Shown here: positions 1 through 7,823 of the stretch, piece after piece | How positions within the stretch are numbered: position 1 is the first letter of the stretch | Layout of the letters: each line of letters begins with the position of its first letter | NCBI GenBank assembly: GCA_023389275.1 | Contig: JAEWEN010000042.1 | Coordinates: 1-60,756 of the forward strand | Source: Bacillota bacterium | GTDB lineage: Bacteria > Bacillota > Clostridia > Clostridiales > Caloramatoraceae | Reading direction: 5' to 3' | DNA length: 60,756 bases | Made by a program: the position numbers and the translations under genes | The notes under the pieces: model-generated | Told to the model about the DNA's origin: nothing | The model's input: only the letters and a program-made list of their open reading frames with translations | Databases searched by the model: none

Positions 1-389
1 CTATGGATATGTTTAAAGCAGGAACTTCACTTAAAGGAAAATCTCCTGAAGAAATCTTCTATCAAGATTTTAAAGATTTCTCACTTTCAGGATACAAAAT
101 AGGTATTGGTCAAGTTAATACTATGGACATAGATGGACTTGGAGATACTAAAGTAGAGCTTTTAGACTTTATGAGAAAACTTTGTAAAGATAAAGGATAT
201 AGTATAGTTACACTAGCTCTTACTGATATAATCAAAGAAGGATCTGAACTTTTATTTGTTGGTCCACACAAAGATATACTATCTAGAGCATTTAATATTG
301 ATGTATCTGGAGACAGTGCATATCTTCCTGGAGTAGTATCTAGAAAGAAACAAATAGTACCTCCTATTTCATCAGTTATAGAAGCATAA
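1..389 (+). CDS. ppaC: Manganese-dependent inorganic pyrophosphatase, C-terminal part (partial at window edge)
   Basis: The gene runs in from before the window; 129 C-terminal codons are present, in the frame whose stop is TAA at 387-389. The residues fit the DHHA2 domain of family II (Mn/Co) pyrophosphatases: an amphipathic start with GKSPEEIFYQDFKDF, then GYKIGIGQVNT, the substrate-closing part of the fold, and the end ISSVIEA. The enzyme hydrolyses cytoplasmic pyrophosphate to phosphate and pulls biosynthetic reactions forward. The catalytic DHH domain, and any CBS/DRTGG insert common in clostridial members, would lie upstream and cannot be seen. It faces ispH tail to tail across a shared terminator. 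Family call is firm; subtype is not decidable. Confidence 0.85.
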   Translation, partial: MDMFKAGTSLKGKSPEEIFYQDFKDFSLSGYKIGIGQVNTMDIDGLGDTKVELLDFMRKLCKDKGYSIVTLALTDIIKEGSELLFVGPHKDILSRAFNIDVSGDSAYLPGVVSRKKQIVPPISSVIEA

Positions 390-394
390 TTTTA

Positions 395-420
395 AAGGCT
401 ACTGAATACTCAGTAGCCTT
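395..420. terminator. Bidirectional intrinsic terminator between ppaC and ispH
   Basis: An 11-bp perfect stem (395-405 with 410-420) with loop ATAC. It is flanked by T residues on the plus side and A residues on the other, so it can end both the plus-strand ppaC transcript and the minus-strand ispH operon, whose stop codon begins at 427. Confidence 0.85.
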
Positions 421-424
421 TTTA

Positions 425-2329
425 TTAGTTTGCATCTCTTATTGAAAGTTCAACTTTTTTAGTATTTTCATCTATTTTTATAATTTTAGCATTTATGCTT
501 TGACCTATTTTTAAAGCCTCTTCTGGCTTATTTATTCTATCATTAGATATTTTAGATATATGAACTAAGCCATCTACTCCTTCAACTACTTCAACAAAAG
601 CACCAAAGTCTGTAAATCTTAAAACTTTAACTGGTATAATGTCATCTTCTTTATATTTTAAAATCATATTTTCAAAAGGTTCTTTCTCAAGTCTTTTAAT
701 ACTTCCTGAAACCTTTCTATTTTCTTTATCAACTTTTATAAGTATAGCTTTTGCTCTATCTCCTTGTTTAAATTTATCAGACATATTTACATTTCTAACC
801 CAAGAAACTTCAGCTTTAGGAACAAAAACATCTACTTCACCTATATTTATAAATAAACCTGAATCAATTATTACTTTTACAGTACCTGATATTGTATTAC
901 CTTCTTCTAGTGAATCAAATGTTTCTTTTATCTTTCCTTCTTTTTCTTCTTTAAGAATTTCTTTTCTTGAAACCACTAACTGAATGTCTTTTTTATCTTC
1001 TTTTATTTCATTTATTCTAACCTTTAATTTCTTATTTAAAACCTCGTCAGAATTTCTAGCTCCTGATAAAGATGATGGCATAAATACTCTAAAGCCTTTA
1101 TATTCTCCTTTATATCCACCTTTTATCTCCTCAGTTATTAAAACTTCTATTTCTTGACCTGATTTTTCATACACTTTTATTTTTTCTATTTCATTGCCTT
1201 TTTCTATTGAAGCTCTACTTAATAAAACATTTCCCTCTCCATTGTTCATTTTTATAACCACAGCTTCTATTACATCACCTTTACTAAATATGTCTTTAAG
1301 ACTTTCATTAGCTGATGGAACCTCGTTTATTTCAAGAACAGCATCTGATTTATATCCTATATCAAGATACATTTCTCTATTGTTAATTTGAAGAATAGTT
1401 CCTTTTACCTTTTGTCCAACATTTATACTGTCCATTTTATCAAAATACATGCTAAAATCTTCTTCACTTAACTCTTCCATTTGTTTTTCAACATTAATAT
1501 CTATTTCAAGACCTTTTAATTTTTTAATAACCTTATCTATTGTGTATTGAGGGGTTGAAGCTCCTGCTGAAATACCTATTTTTTCACAGTTTTTAAGGCT
1601 TTCAATTTCTAACTCATCCTCTGTTTCTATAAAAATTGAATTTTCACAGCTTTCTTTAGATATATCATAAAGCTTTCTAGAGTTAGAACTTTCTTTTCCC
1701 CCTATTATTATCATAGCATCAACATTTTTTGATATTTCTCTAACCTCTGACTGTCTTTCATCAGTTGCACTACATATAGTATCAAAAATAAGTGTCTCTT
1801 TAGCAAGACCTATAATAGATCTAACAATATTTCCCCACTTTTCCCTATTAAAAGTTGTTTGAGCAACTATACAAATTTTATCTCCTTTAATATTTTTTAT
1901 ATCATCTTCTGATCCTATAATCTCTGACTTATCACACCATCCCTTTATTCCTTTTACCTCAGGATGACTAGCATCTCCTATAATAACAATGTTATACCCT
2001 TCATTACATTTGTTTTCAACAATTCTATGTATGTTTTTAACAAATGGACATGTAGCATCTACTATATCTACTTGTTTTTCTTCAAGTATTTTAAATTCTT
2101 GTTTTGAAATTCCGTGAGATCTTATAACTACACTAGTATTTTTACGTGCATTATTTAAATCATCTAAAATAGTTACTCCCTTTTGTCTTAAATCCTCTAC
2201 AACTTGCTTATTGTGGATTATAGGTCCATAGGTTTTAACTTCTTTATTTTGATTTTGAGAATTTACTTTATCTATAGCATTTTTTACTCCGAAGCAAAAA
2301 CCTGCACTTTTAGCTACTATGATTTCCAT
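425..2329 (-). CDS. ispH: 4-hydroxy-3-methylbut-2-enyl diphosphate reductase fused to four S1 RNA-binding domains
   Basis: 634 aa, two modules. Residues 1-280 are IspH (LytB), the last enzyme of the MEP pathway, which makes IPP and DMAPP from HMBPP with a 4Fe-4S cluster. The three cluster cysteines are C12 (SAGFCFGV), C94 (DATCPFV) and C186 (DTICSAT), with the active-site histidine near 39 and HPE at about 122. From about residue 303 to the end come four S1/OB repeats, the last (DFGAFVEVVEGVDGLVHIS) the most canonical. Such IspH-RpsA fusions are known in clostridia; the joint function is unclear, perhaps ribosome or mRNA binding in place of RpsA. The start ATG at 2329 has GGAGGAAC upstream and overlaps the plsC stop by one base, so translation is probably coupled. 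Confidence 0.93.
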   Translation of the reverse strand: MEIIVAKSAGFCFGVKNAIDKVNSQNQNKEVKTYGPIIHNKQVVEDLRQKGVTILDDLNNARKNTSVVIRSHGISKQEFKILEEKQVDIVDATCPFVKNIHRIVENKCNEGYNIVIIGDASHPEVKGIKGWCDKSEIIGSEDDIKNIKGDKICIVAQTTFNREKWGNIVRSIIGLAKETLIFDTICSATDERQSEVREISKNVDAMIIIGGKESSNSRKLYDISKESCENSIFIETEDELEIESLKNCEKIGISAGASTPQYTIDKVIKKLKGLEIDINVEKQMEELSEEDFSMYFDKMDSINVGQKVKGTILQINNREMYLDIGYKSDAVLEINEVPSANESLKDIFSKGDVIEAVVIKMNNGEGNVLLSRASIEKGNEIEKIKVYEKSGQEIEVLITEEIKGGYKGEYKGFRVFMPSSLSGARNSDEVLNKKLKVRINEIKEDKKDIQLVVSRKEILKEEKEGKIKETFDSLEEGNTISGTVKVIIDSGLFINIGEVDVFVPKAEVSWVRNVNMSDKFKQGDRAKAILIKVDKENRKVSGSIKRLEKEPFENMILKYKEDDIIPVKVLRFTDFGAFVEVVEGVDGLVHISKISNDRINKPEEALKIGQSINAKIIKIDENTKKVELSIRDAN

Positions 2330-2913
2330 TATTGTTCCTCCTTTTTCAAGCCCTTAATTTTATCTAAAACCATATTACTTAGTTCTTTATAATCATCGCC
2401 ACTTAACTTGCCTTGTTTGTATTGTAGTAGATCTATTGGCTTTCCATAAATAACATTTATTGTTGAAAAGTTTTTGTAACTTCCTTCTATATAAACAGGA
2501 ACTACAGGTTTTTTAGCCTTAGTTGCAAGCATTGCAACTCCTGACTTTGCACTTGAATCTTCCCCTTCTTTAACTCTAGTTCCCTCTATAAATATTCCAA
2601 GTAATTTTTCATTCTTTAATATTTTTATACTTTCTTTAATAGCATTAATATCTGCTTGGCCCCTTTTTACAGGAATCATTCCTGCACCTGAAAAAAACCA
2701 CTTTCCTATTTTACTACTAAAAAGTTCTGCTTTTGCCATAAAAGATATTTTATATGGACAACTTACAGCTAATACTAAAGGATCCCAATTACTATAATGA
2801 TTAGCTGCTAATATAGCTCCATCAGTTGGTATATTTTCTAAACCATATGTTTTTATTTTAAATCTTAATAATAAATATAGCTTTATAGCTCCCCTTGCAA
2901 CTTTATATATCAC
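2329..2913 (-). CDS. plsC: 1-acyl-sn-glycerol-3-phosphate acyltransferase (PlsC/LPLAT family)
   Basis: 194 aa. It acylates lysophosphatidic acid to phosphatidic acid at the membrane during phospholipid synthesis. The two diagnostic acyltransferase blocks are present: NHYSNWD (H39, D44; motif NHX4D) and FIEGTR (residues 108-113) for glycerol-phosphate binding. The N-terminal 20 residues are amphipathic and basic, typical of membrane association. The start is GTG with GGGAG about ten bases upstream, three bases after the cmk stop, and the stop overlaps the ispH ATG. The cmk-plsC-ispH/rpsA order is common in clostridia. Acyl donor (ACP or CoA) and exact substrate are not readable. Confidence 0.85.
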   Translation of the reverse strand: MIYKVARGAIKLYLLLRFKIKTYGLENIPTDGAILAANHYSNWDPLVLAVSCPYKISFMAKAELFSSKIGKWFFSGAGMIPVKRGQADINAIKESIKILKNEKLLGIFIEGTRVKEGEDSSAKSGVAMLATKAKKPVVPVYIEGSYKNFSTINVIYGKPIDLLQYKQGKLSGDDYKELSNMVLDKIKGLKKEEQ

Positions 2914-2916
2914 AGC

Positions 2917-3573
2917 TTATCTACTCCCATCTATAAGGCTTATAATCTCGTCTACAACTTCTTCTATACCTTTTCCAGTTGTATCTACTAGTACAGCATC
3001 CTCTGTTTTCTTTAAAGGAGTAACCTTTCTTGTTGAATCTATTTCGTCTCTTTCTTCTATGTCTTTTATAACATCTTCTAAATTACAATCTATCCCTTTA
3101 CTTAAAAACTCTTTGTATCTTCTTTCAGCTCTTTCTAAAACACTAGCTGTTAAAAACACTTTTAATGTTGCATTTTTTAAAACTCTAACACCTATATCTC
3201 TTCCATCCATTATAACATTTTTTTCATTTGCCATGTTTCTTTGAAGAGCAACTAATTCATCTCTAACCTCTGCTATTTTTGCTATTTTTGAAACATTGTC
3301 TGTTACTAAAGGTGTTCTTATTTTTTCTGATACATCTACACAATCTAAATATACTTTTCCATCAGAAAGTTCAATTTTTGTATCTTTTAATACCTCTAAT
3401 ATTTTAGATATATCATTAACATCTATATTACTTTCTATTAATTTTAATGTTAAGGCTCTATACATTGCACCTGTATCTATATAATCTAAATTTAATTTTT
3501 TACTAATAAGTTTACATATTGTACTTTTTCCAGAACCAGCTGGTCCATCAACTGCAACAACTATTTTTTTCAT
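2917..3573 (-). CDS. cmk: Cytidylate kinase
   Basis: 218 aa, the usual length. It phosphorylates CMP and dCMP with ATP for the pyrimidine nucleotide pool. The P-loop GPAGSGKST is at residues 10-18, followed by IDTGAMYRALTL and the NMP-binding segment MDGRDIGVRVLKNA, all characteristic of Cmk rather than Tmk or Adk. The LERAERRYKE lid and the ERDEIDSTRKVTPL segment are intact. The ATG has GGAGGG four bases upstream. It lies 14 bp after the flavoprotein gene and 3 bp before plsC in one operon. Confidence 0.95.
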   Translation of the reverse strand: MKKIVVAVDGPAGSGKSTICKLISKKLNLDYIDTGAMYRALTLKLIESNIDVNDISKILEVLKDTKIELSDGKVYLDCVDVSEKIRTPLVTDNVSKIAKIAEVRDELVALQRNMANEKNVIMDGRDIGVRVLKNATLKVFLTASVLERAERRYKEFLSKGIDCNLEDVIKDIEERDEIDSTRKVTPLKKTEDAVLVDTTGKGIEEVVDEIISLIDGSR

Positions 3574-3587
3574 ATTACCCTCCTAAG

Positions 3588-4808
3588 TTAACTATTAACC
3601 CCTGCACAATATCCTGTTGAAAAAGCTACTTGCATATTAAATCCACCTGTAAAAGCGTCTACATCTAAAAGTTCTCCAACTATAAATAATCCGTTTATTA
3701 TTTTTGATTCCATAGTAGATGGGTCTACCTCTTTAACACTTACTCCACCATTTGTAACTATAGCCTCTGCAATAGGTCTAGTAGATACTATTGTAAGTTT
3801 AAACTCTTTTATAAGTTTAGATAGATTCCTTCTTTCTTCTTTGGTAATAGCATTAACCTGTTTGTTTTCATCTATATTAGATAATTTTATTACAACAGGT
3901 ATAAGTTTTTTAGGTAATAAATCATCTAAAGAGTTTTTAAATTGTTTGTTTTTTAGTTTCTCAAAATCCTTTAAAATTCTTTTATCTAAATCTTTTTCAG
4001 ATAATGCAGGCTTTAAATCTATAAAAAATTCTACTTCACTAGGTAAAATTTCACTTACTTTTCTACTAGCAGATAAAACAAGTGGACCTGACACTCCAAA
4101 GTGGGTAAATAGCATTTCTCCAAAATCTTTGTATATACTTTTACCTTTATGCTTTATATTTACCTCTACGTTTTTTAAAGATAATCCCATTAAATCTGAT
4201 ACGTATTTTTCCTTAGTAACTAAAGGAACTAATGCAGGTCTTATTTTTGTTATAGTGTGTCCATATTTTTTAAGAACCTCATAGGCATCTCCACTTGATC
4301 CTGTTAGTGGATATGAAGCTCCCCCCATAGCTAAAATAACACTGTCTGAGAAAATCTTTTGATTATCAGTTACTACTCCAACAACCTTTTCTTCTTTAAC
4401 AATTAAATCTTTAAATCTAGTATTAAACATTATTTTTACGTTATTTTCTCTTAAATATTTTTCAAAACATTTTATTATATCACTTGACTTATCAGACTCT
4501 GGAAATACTCTATCTCCTCTTTCTACCTTTAATTTAACACCTTTTGCTTCTATCATTTTCATAACATCTTCATTAGTAAAGGTATATAAAGAGCTATACA
4601 TAAACATTCCATTTCCAGGAATATTTTTTATTATTTCCTCAATATCTTTATTACTAGTAACGTTACATCTTCCTTTACCTGTAATAAACATTTTCTTTCC
4701 AAGTCTATCATTTTTCTCAATTAATATAACTTCTTTTCCACTTTCTGCAGCCTTTATTGCTGCCATCATACCAGCTGGTCCCGCTCCTACTACAATAACT
4801 TTCTTCAT
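3588..4808 (-). CDS. HI0933/BaiN-family NAD(P)/FAD-dependent oxidoreductase
   Basis: 406 aa. The N-terminal Rossmann motif GAGPAGMMAAIKAAE (residues 8-22) binds FAD, followed by the signature LGKKMFITGKGRCNVTS and, at the C-terminus, NGLFIVGELLDVDAFTGGFN with the second FAD contact. This is the HI0933-like flavoprotein family, often annotated aminoacetone oxidase or BaiN; the physiological substrate is unknown for most members. It is the first gene of the oxidoreductase-cmk-plsC-ispH operon, with RBS GAAGGAG before ATG. I would not transfer the bile-acid role of BaiN without other evidence. Confidence 0.85.
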   Translation of the reverse strand: MKKVIVVGAGPAGMMAAIKAAESGKEVILIEKNDRLGKKMFITGKGRCNVTSNKDIEEIIKNIPGNGMFMYSSLYTFTNEDVMKMIEAKGVKLKVERGDRVFPESDKSSDIIKCFEKYLRENNVKIMFNTRFKDLIVKEEKVVGVVTDNQKIFSDSVILAMGGASYPLTGSSGDAYEVLKKYGHTITKIRPALVPLVTKEKYVSDLMGLSLKNVEVNIKHKGKSIYKDFGEMLFTHFGVSGPLVLSASRKVSEILPSEVEFFIDLKPALSEKDLDKRILKDFEKLKNKQFKNSLDDLLPKKLIPVVIKLSNIDENKQVNAITKEERRNLSKLIKEFKLTIVSTRPIAEAIVTNGGVSVKEVDPSTMESKIINGLFIVGELLDVDAFTGGFNMQVAFSTGYCAGVNS

Positions 4809-4885
4809 TTTTTCTCCTTCTATATAAACTACATTATTCTTCTACTAAAACTATATTTACAATAACATAAATCGCCTTAAAATTG

Positions 4886-4920
4886 AAGAAGTAAAAGCTA
4901 TATGGCAGCTTTTACTTCTT
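4886..4920 (-). terminator. Intrinsic terminator of the MurR/RpiR regulator gene
   Basis: A 14-bp perfect stem (4886-4899 with 4907-4920, loop 7 nt) begins just after the regulator stop codon at 4932. The trailing U tract on the minus strand is broken (TTCAATTTT), so efficiency is uncertain. Confidence 0.6.
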
Positions 4921-4931
4921 TAATTTTAACA

Positions 4932-5816
4932 CTATAATGTTCCTTTATTTTTATAGGTATAAACGTTATATTCATCCCATATATTTTCAAGAGTTTCAAA
5001 TGTTTCTGATATCTTTTGTTTTTCTCTTATACCAACAGCTACTATAAGAGCATTAATAACACTTAAAGGAGCTACTAGGGAATCAACAAATGATGCCATA
5101 TTACTTTGAGCTATAAGTGAATAATCTGATGTCGATGCTAAAGGTGATAATAAACTATCTGTAATAGCTACAACATCAGCATTTTTGCTTTTTGCAAACC
5201 TTAAAGCTTCAACTGTTGTACTAGAGTATCTTGGGAAACCTATTCCAATTACAACGTCTCCTTCTTTAACTCTTAAAAGCTGTTCAAAAACATCACTTAC
5301 TCCATTTGAAATTAGCTTAACATTATCTAAAACAAGGCCTAAATAAAAAGCTAAAAAATCTGCTAATGCCTGTGAACTTCTATACCCTACAATATATATT
5401 CTATTAGCTTTAAAAAGTGCATTAACAACATTTTCAAAAGTAGAATCATTTATTTTCTCAAGAGTAGCACGAATATTTTCCATATCTGCTTTTAAAACGC
5501 TTTTCATAACGTTTTCTTCACTCATATAATCACTTGAAATTTCTATTCTTTGAACTGAAGTAAGTTTCGTTTTTATCATTTCTTGAAGAGCTTTTTGAAG
5601 TTTTGGATACCCACTAAATCCTAGTTCATTAGCAAATCTTACAACTGTTGATTCGCTTACGTTTACAGTTTGACCTAATTTGGCTGCTGTCATAAAAGCC
5701 GCTTTATCATAGTGCTTAAGTATATATTCTGCAATTAATTTTTGTCCCTTACTTAACCTTGGAAATTTTAATTGAATAAGTTTCATTAAATCTTGTCTGT
5801 TTTGTTCCATCATCAT
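4932..5816 (-). CDS. MurR/RpiR family transcriptional regulator (HTH plus SIS domain)
   Basis: 294 aa. Residues 8-85 form the RpiR-type winged HTH, including LSKGQKLIAEYIL and the recognition segment VSESTVVRFANELGFSGYP. Residues about 125-260 form a SIS phosphosugar-binding domain (RIYIVGYRSSQALADFL, VVIGIGFPRYSSTTVEAL, VVAITDSLLSPLA). Family members sense phosphosugars such as MurNAc-6-P or ribose-5-P. No sugar operon adjoins it, so the ligand cannot be inferred. Three consecutive ATGs start the gene after AAAGGACGG; any could be used. Two similar TATTGCA palindromic sites in its own promoter suggest autoregulation. Confidence 0.85.
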   Translation of the reverse strand: MMMEQNRQDLMKLIQLKFPRLSKGQKLIAEYILKHYDKAAFMTAAKLGQTVNVSESTVVRFANELGFSGYPKLQKALQEMIKTKLTSVQRIEISSDYMSEENVMKSVLKADMENIRATLEKINDSTFENVVNALFKANRIYIVGYRSSQALADFLAFYLGLVLDNVKLISNGVSDVFEQLLRVKEGDVVIGIGFPRYSSTTVEALRFAKSKNADVVAITDSLLSPLASTSDYSLIAQSNMASFVDSLVAPLSVINALIVAVGIREKQKISETFETLENIWDEYNVYTYKNKGTL

Positions 5817-6131
5817 CTAACCGTCCTTTTTGATGTGGTATTACACTTTTTAAATTGTTTAAAAAATGCAATATTATCTTATTATTTTATCATTTTATTA
5901 TTTATATTGCAATAATTAACTAGTGGCTATAAAACACTTTTGTAAATATTAGTATATCTATTTTTGGTAGTGGTTATGTGTTTAGTTTTAATAATATAAG
6001 CTTTTATATATTTTATTTCCTAAAATGCAAATTTTTATAATTCATATTTCATTTTGTATAACTTTAGCATTTATATTTTGTATATTTTTAAACATAATAA
6101 ATATATATTATATTTTGAAAGGATGATAGTT
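5817..6131. other. Divergent intergenic region between the MurR/RpiR gene and an unknown gene
   Basis: 315 bp, extremely AT-rich. The left part holds a good sigma-A promoter and two operator-like sites for the minus-strand regulator (separate entry). The right part, about 5930-6110, is homopolymeric A/T-rich leader for the plus-strand gene; I see no convincing promoter or hairpin there, only the RBS AAAGGA at 6118-6123. Confidence 0.6.
5865..5914 (-). promoter_or_regulatory. Sigma-A promoter of the MurR/RpiR gene with two operator-like palindromes
   Basis: On the minus strand -35 TTGCAA (5907-5912), a 17-bp spacer and an extended -10 TGATAAAAT (TAAAAT at 5884-5889) form a good promoter; the predicted start is near 5877. 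The perfect palindrome TATTGCAATA (5905-5914) covers the -35, and a related site, TAATATTGCATT on the minus strand (5865-5876), covers the start point. Paired sites at -35 and +1 are a classic repressor layout; binding by the encoded regulator is inferred. Confidence 0.55.
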
Positions 6132-6776
6132 TTGATTCAAATAGACGACGCTGGTAGTGGTAGTCTTATTGGTGGTACATTAATTGGTATTATAAGAGTA
6201 GAAACTATGGATTACTACTCTGAGGTTATACCAGTTAAACACTTTAGGTCTCCAAGCTTTCAAAAAAAAGGTTATGATAGCTACTCTACCAAAATAATAA
6301 AAAAAGCATTTAAAGAGCTTAATGTAGATAAAAACGAGCCTATAGAAATATGTCAAGGTTATATGTTTTCTTCTGCTAGAGAGTTTTTAAAAGAGTCAGG
6401 ATATAACTTTATAAGTACAAAAATAGAAGACCCTCTTCAAAGTATAATTGAAGAAAACTTTACAGATTACTGTGTAGGCCTTGGAATTCCACTTAGCTAC
6501 CTTGATTATACAAAATATCCATTTCATTTTCATAGACTTTTAAAATGGGTTTTTGCAGACTTTAAATGCAGAGAAAAGCTATGCAAAACTGCATGGAAAA
6601 GCTGGGAAAAATATTCTAAAGTTGAAAAAAGCTATTCAACTGATCATATATGTAGTGGTAAATATTATTGCTTAAAATGTGGAAATGAAATTGCAATTCC
6701 TTCTAAAATCAAAACAATAACATACACAACAAATAAACCTTACACCATATATCTTCATCCTAAATGTACTATTTAA
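6132..6776 (+). CDS. Uncharacterised protein with RNase HII-like N-terminal motif and C-terminal zinc-ribbon cysteines
   Basis: 214 aa from the TTG at 6132, chosen because AAAGGA lies eight bases upstream; the ATG at 6123 would sit inside the RBS. I do not recognise the family with confidence. The protein opens with IQIDDAGSGSLIGGTLIG (D5, D6, G8, G10), which resembles the first catalytic block of RNase HII (DEAGRGPLAG) in spacing, with a second acid and Gly-x-Gly. The middle is rich in aromatic residues. The end carries C174, C180, C183, H209 and C212 (CLKC ... HPKC), a likely metal-binding ribbon. It stands alone on the plus strand with its own terminator. A nuclease-like role is only a hypothesis. 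Confidence 0.75.
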   Translation: MIQIDDAGSGSLIGGTLIGIIRVETMDYYSEVIPVKHFRSPSFQKKGYDSYSTKIIKKAFKELNVDKNEPIEICQGYMFSSAREFLKESGYNFISTKIEDPLQSIIEENFTDYCVGLGIPLSYLDYTKYPFHFHRLLKWVFADFKCREKLCKTAWKSWEKYSKVEKSYSTDHICSGKYYCLKCGNEIAIPSKIKTITYTTNKPYTIYLHPKCTI

Positions 6777-6778
6777 AG

Positions 6779-6807
6779 CTTTAAGGATGCTAAAAGTATC
6801 CTTAAAG
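6779..6807. terminator. Bidirectional terminator between the unknown gene and rluB
   Basis: A 12-bp stem (6779-6790 with 6796-6807, one G-T pair) with loop TAAAA. It separates two convergent genes and ends one base before the rluB stop codon; the plus-strand exit has a delayed T tract at 6815-6820. Confidence 0.75.
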
Positions 6808-7515
6808 TTATATATTTTTTAAATAGTTAACTTCTTTATCAGTTAAAAATCTCCATTTTCCTATTTCTAAATCTCTAAGATTAATTTTTCCTATGCTTAC
6901 TCTTTTTAAAGAAATAACATCATGACCTATAGCACTACACATTTTCCTTACTTGTCTATTTCTTCCTTCATGTATTTTTATTTTTAATGTAGCTGTATTT
7001 TTATTTTCCTTTACTATCTCTATATAAGCAGGTGATGTTGTATAATCATCTATTTTTAACCCTTTTTTAAATCTTTCTATTTCACTATCATTTGGTATTC
7101 CTTTTACTAATGCTATATAAGTTTTTTCTACTTCATGTGATGGATGAGTCATTTTATAAGAAAGGTCTCCATCGTTTGTTAATATTAAAAGTCCTGAGGT
7201 GTCATAATCAAGTCTTCCAACAGAAAATACTCGTTCTTTAACCTTTACTATATCTAAAACTGTTTTTCTATTAAACTGATCCCTTGATGAGGTTATTACA
7301 CCTAAAGGCTTATTTAACATTATGTAAACTTTATTTTCTTCATAGAAAACCTTTTCTCCATCAACTTTAACAGTATCTTTATTAGGGTCTACAAGAACTA
7401 CTTTATTTACTACTTTCTCATTTACCATAACTCTACCACTAAGTATTAATTCTTCAGCTTTTCTTCTTGAGCAAACGCCACATTTTGCCAAAAATTTTTG
7501 AAGTCTTTCTTCCAT
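6808..7515 (-). CDS. rluB: 16S/23S rRNA pseudouridine synthase, RsuA/RluB family
   Basis: 235 aa. It isomerises a specific uridine in rRNA. Residues 2-50 are an S4 RNA-binding domain (LQKFLAKCGVCSRRKAEELI). The catalytic domain has NKPLGVITSS and GRLDYDTSGLLILTNDG, with D103 the catalytic aspartate, and ends with KIHEGRNRQVRKMCSAIGH. The RsuA/RluB/RluE/RluF family is certain; RluB is the usual Firmicute annotation but the target base is not provable here. ATG with AGAGGTGA upstream. It is transcribed divergently from xpt. In Bacillus rluB neighbours scpB, but here it stands apart. Confidence 0.88.
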   Translation of the reverse strand: MEERLQKFLAKCGVCSRRKAEELILSGRVMVNEKVVNKVVLVDPNKDTVKVDGEKVFYEENKVYIMLNKPLGVITSSRDQFNRKTVLDIVKVKERVFSVGRLDYDTSGLLILTNDGDLSYKMTHPSHEVEKTYIALVKGIPNDSEIERFKKGLKIDDYTTSPAYIEIVKENKNTATLKIKIHEGRNRQVRKMCSAIGHDVISLKRVSIGKINLRDLEIGKWRFLTDKEVNYLKNI

Positions 7516-7536
7516 TTAAAATCACCTCTTTAATTA

Positions 7537-7676
7537 ACCGTAAATATTATATCAAATAAAATTACTTTAAACACTATTTATTAATTAACTTCCTTATTTT
7601 TATTGATTTTTAATTAAGAATATTATATTATATTACTAACAATTTAAAATCAATAAAAAATTATACCGTAAATATT
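7537..7676 (+). repeat. Pair of 12-bp direct repeats ACCGTAAATATT
   Basis: Exact copies at 7537-7548, just upstream of rluB, and 7665-7676, in the xpt leader, 128 bp apart. The second copy supplies the 5' strand of a proposed helix (CCGTAA with TTACGG at 7725-7730). The first could be a decayed duplicate or a protein site; no function is shown. Confidence 0.55.
7603..7631 (+). promoter_or_regulatory. Sigma-A-like promoter of xpt
   Basis: -35 TTGATT (7603-7608), 17-bp spacer, -10 TATTAT (7626-7631). The predicted start near 7638 gives a leader of about 185 nt before the xpt ATG, long enough for the folded elements described. Confidence 0.5.
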
Positions 7677-7799
7677 TAATGAAACATATTAGATATTCTT
7701 ACTTAGCAAACATTAATTGCTAAATTACGGGAGTTTTTAACTTTATCGTGTATATACATGAATTATAAAGGCTCCTACTTTTTATGAGTAGGAGCCTTT
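7664..7799 (+). promoter_or_regulatory. Candidate riboswitch or attenuator in the xpt leader
   Basis: Sequence inspection gives a closed three-way junction: P1 CCGTAA/TTACGG (7666-7671 with 7725-7730), P2 of nine pairs (7672-7680 with 7688-7696) and P3 TTAGCAA/TTGCTAA (7703-7709 with 7717-7723); both hairpin loops are 7 nt. The 3' P1 strand runs into GGGAG (7729-7733), which can pair with CTCC inside the terminator while CTTTAT (7741-7746) pairs with ATAAAG (7765-7770), forming an antiterminator. That matches riboswitch expression-platform logic. The conserved purine-aptamer core is absent, so the ligand is unknown. Confidence 0.45.
7767..7799 (+). terminator. Leader terminator upstream of xpt
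   Basis: A strong 13-bp stem, AAAGGCTCCTACT (7767-7779) with AGTAGGAGCCTTT (7787-7799), then TATTATTT. It ends 24 bases before the xpt ATG and points into the gene, so it must be bypassed for expression. No plus-strand gene lies upstream that it could simply be ending. Confidence 0.85.
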
Positions 7800-7823
7800 T
7801 ATTATTTACTAGGAAGTGATTAA

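Larger units (their letters stand above)
7516..7823. other. Divergent intergenic region rluB/xpt with a structured xpt leader
   Basis: 308 bp. It holds a plus-strand promoter (7603-7631), a structured leader ending in a strong terminator hairpin before xpt, and two copies of ACCGTAAATATT (7537-7548, 7665-7676). No coding sequence is seen. Confidence 0.7.

Noticed and set aside
7660..7731. Canonical guanine riboswitch upstream of xpt
   Set aside because: The invariant core (GUUUCUACC, GACUA/GACUAUG) is not present in either frame of the leader, and the junction lengths differ; CCGTAAA resembles the purine L3 loop only by chance because here it lies in a stem.
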